Origin: Gammaproteobacteria bacterium
Lineage (GTDB): Bacteria > Pseudomonadota > Gammaproteobacteria > Pseudomonadales > Pseudohongiellaceae
Length of the DNA: 64,000 bases
Direction: 5' to 3'
Assembly (NCBI GenBank): GCA_029244985.1
Contig: JAQWQD010000017.1
Location: forward strand, 62,001 to 126,000
Each line of letters opens with the position of its first letter. The first letter of the stretch is position 1. The notes beneath the pieces are model-generated. The model was not told the origin of the DNA and did not search any database. It saw nothing but the letters and a program-made list of their open reading frames with translations. Position numbers and translations under genes: made by a program. Shown here one piece after another: positions 62,881 to 64,000 of the stretch.

Positions 62881-64000
62881 CTAACGAGGAACATAAGGTC
62901 TTTTGACAATGTGCGCTGGGTCTGAATCTGACCGTGGCTCTAGCTTTTGGGGTCGGCCAGCTTGGTTGTCTGTGCCATATAGATTCCCATCTTCGTCCAC
63001 AGATAGAGAGTGCATTTCAATCCAAAAGTCTGGCCCTTCAGTCGGGAGAGGCCAAGTGTACTCTCTAGAGCCATCTAGATTAAATTGCACAATTTTGGGA
63101 GGGTTCAAATCTGTTACCCAAGCACTAGTTTCTCCAACAGTAATATCTAATGGCATGCCTAGATCACCCCATGTCGACACATACTCGTACGTAGGGTAGT
63201 TTTCAGAGTTCCTGCGAGCGATTTGTTGAAATACCTTTACATTGCGATGGTCTCTATCTAGCGCATAAAGATGTTCGTCAGGACCCATAGCTAAACTATG
63301 AACGCTAGCAAATTGATCAATTTCGTCGCCAGCTTCGCCAAATTCAGAATGATAGCTGCCATCAGGATTGCGAACCACAATACGCTTATTATCGCCTAGA
63401 CCATCTGCAATTAAGAATTTTCCATCTGGAAGAAAAGCAACATCTTGAGGTTGGTGATAATGACTTTCATCATTGCCAGCAACATTTTTCTCTCCTAGAG
63501 TCATTAATAGCTGTTCGCCATCATTTGAGAAAACGTAAATAATGTGCCCAGTTTCATCTATAACCCAAACTCGTTTTTCATTGTCATAAGGGCTTTGGCG
63601 AATGCGATGTGGGCCGGGCCCATCGGTGCCCGTAAACAGATGATCCCATTGGTCCCAAACTTCCAAGACATTGCCATCACTATCAATAATATAGATGCAG
63701 TTGCGCCATACTCGACCACGTCCCCTTAATACATTCCAACCTAAAGAACCTGCAAAAGTAGTGTATTCGTTGGGAAGAGGGTCAGGTAGTTCAGTTTCAC
63801 CACGTTGTAGAAAGAAAATTCTATCTTTAGATTCTACCAACACCCCAGAATTTCCGCCCCACGTAAACCCGTCCTGAGCAAAGGGCTGCATCCAGGATTC
63901 TGTGGTGAAGTTGTAGGGGCTCGGACCAATTACACCTGTGTCTTGTGCATTGACGGTGCCCATTAATATCAAAAATAGCAGCGCTGCGGCGTTTACTTTT
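62881..64000 (-). CDS. PAL-like NHL beta-propeller 3, 5' end beyond window
   Basis: Exported six-bladed propeller, at least 372 aa. The frame is open to the window edge: before the internal TTG at 63972 the codons read KVNAAALLF, completing a signal peptide that ends VNAQ, so the true start lies just past base 64000. Counting from the TTG, PAL-like positions are all filled: Arg57 (FFLQRGETE) for PAL Arg533, His122 (GPHRIRQ) for His585, His225 (ASVHSLAMG) for His690 and His321 (EMHSLSVDEDGNLYG) for His786. It is thus the only one of the three propellers here with a complete zinc triad and the best candidate for real lyase activity. A terminator follows on the minus strand. Confidence 0.82.
   Translation of the reverse strand, partial: KVNAAALLFLILMGTVNAQDTGVIGPSPYNFTTESWMQPFAQDGFTWGGNSGVLVESKDRIFFLQRGETELPDPLPNEYTTFAGSLGWNVLRGRGRVWRNCIYIIDSDGNVLEVWDQWDHLFTGTDGPGPHRIRQSPYDNEKRVWVIDETGHIIYVFSNDGEQLLMTLGEKNVAGNDESHYHQPQDVAFLPDGKFLIADGLGDNKRIVVRNPDGSYHSEFGEAGDEIDQFASVHSLAMGPDEHLYALDRDHRNVKVFQQIARRNSENYPTYEYVSTWGDLGMPLDITVGETSAWVTDLNPPKIVQFNLDGSREYTWPLPTEGPDFWIEMHSLSVDEDGNLYGTDNQAGRPQKLEPRSDSDPAHIVKRPYVPR

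Noticed and set aside
1-64000. CRISPR arrays, insertion sequences, prophage or integrase genes
   Set aside because: No regularly spaced repeats, transposase, integrase or phage genes were seen on reading the window.

Overview
The window reads as chromosomal DNA of a marine-type, heterotrophic gammaproteobacterium. This is an inference from gene families (PurU, TrmO, AtoE, gamma carbonic anhydrase, many exported quinoproteins and DUF1592/DUF1552 proteins), from the moderate GC content judged by eye, and from E. coli-like protein relatives. I see no rRNA, tRNA, CRISPR array, insertion sequence or prophage. Coding density is high. Most genes are preceded by clear Shine-Dalgarno sites, several genes start with GTG or TTG, and intrinsic terminators mark some transcription ends.

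Region 1 (1-19.0 kb) looks like an amine, polyamine or guanidino-compound catabolism island. It holds a truncated ureohydrolase, a BetI-type TetR regulator fused to a GNAT acetyltransferase, a PuuB-like FAD amine oxidase, formyl-THF deformylase (PurU), a class III aminotransferase and two Tat-exported spermidine-dehydrogenase-like flavoproteins. It also holds cupins, a class I glutamine amidotransferase, formate-THF ligase, an arylsulfatase, a PuuC-like aldehyde dehydrogenase and an MFS transporter. PurU and formate-THF ligase run opposite directions of formate/10-formyl-THF exchange, which suggests one-carbon units are released by the oxidations here.

Region 2 (19.0-43.1 kb) is mostly exported redox and hydrolytic proteins. 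They include a PQQ quinoprotein followed by two YceI proteins, an S10 carboxypeptidase, a creatininase-fold protein with altered metal ligands and a triheme cytochrome c. A translationally coupled set follows: DUF1592-type lipoprotein, DUF1552 Tat protein, a three-repeat Lipoprotein_15-like protein and an orphan. Next come members of a four-copy uncharacterised secreted family, a PAL-like beta-propeller, a cell-wall amidase with acetoacetyl-CoA ligase, a heme-binding GlcG-type protein, a gamma carbonic anhydrase and a second quinoprotein.

Region 3 (43.2-64.0 kb) starts with TrmO, two hotdog thioesterases and the AtoE short-chain fatty acid permease. It continues with a second PAL-like propeller, a CmcJ-type oxygenase and a cytochrome c-copper monooxygenase fusion that retains all six copper-ligand positions of peptidylglycine hydroxylating monooxygenase (PHM). 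After that come an exported ureohydrolase, a DUF305-LVIVD protein, an SDR, an AT-rich ECF-sigma operon, a fourth member of the secreted family, an alpha/beta hydrolase, a third quinoprotein and a third PAL-like propeller cut by the window end.

The most interesting possibility is a bacterial, exported and dispersed counterpart of the two-step PHM/PAL oxidative N-dealkylation chemistry, with a heme domain in place of ascorbate as electron donor. The second is the coupled DUF1592/DUF1552/Lipoprotein_15/orphan operon. Both are inferences from motif reading.
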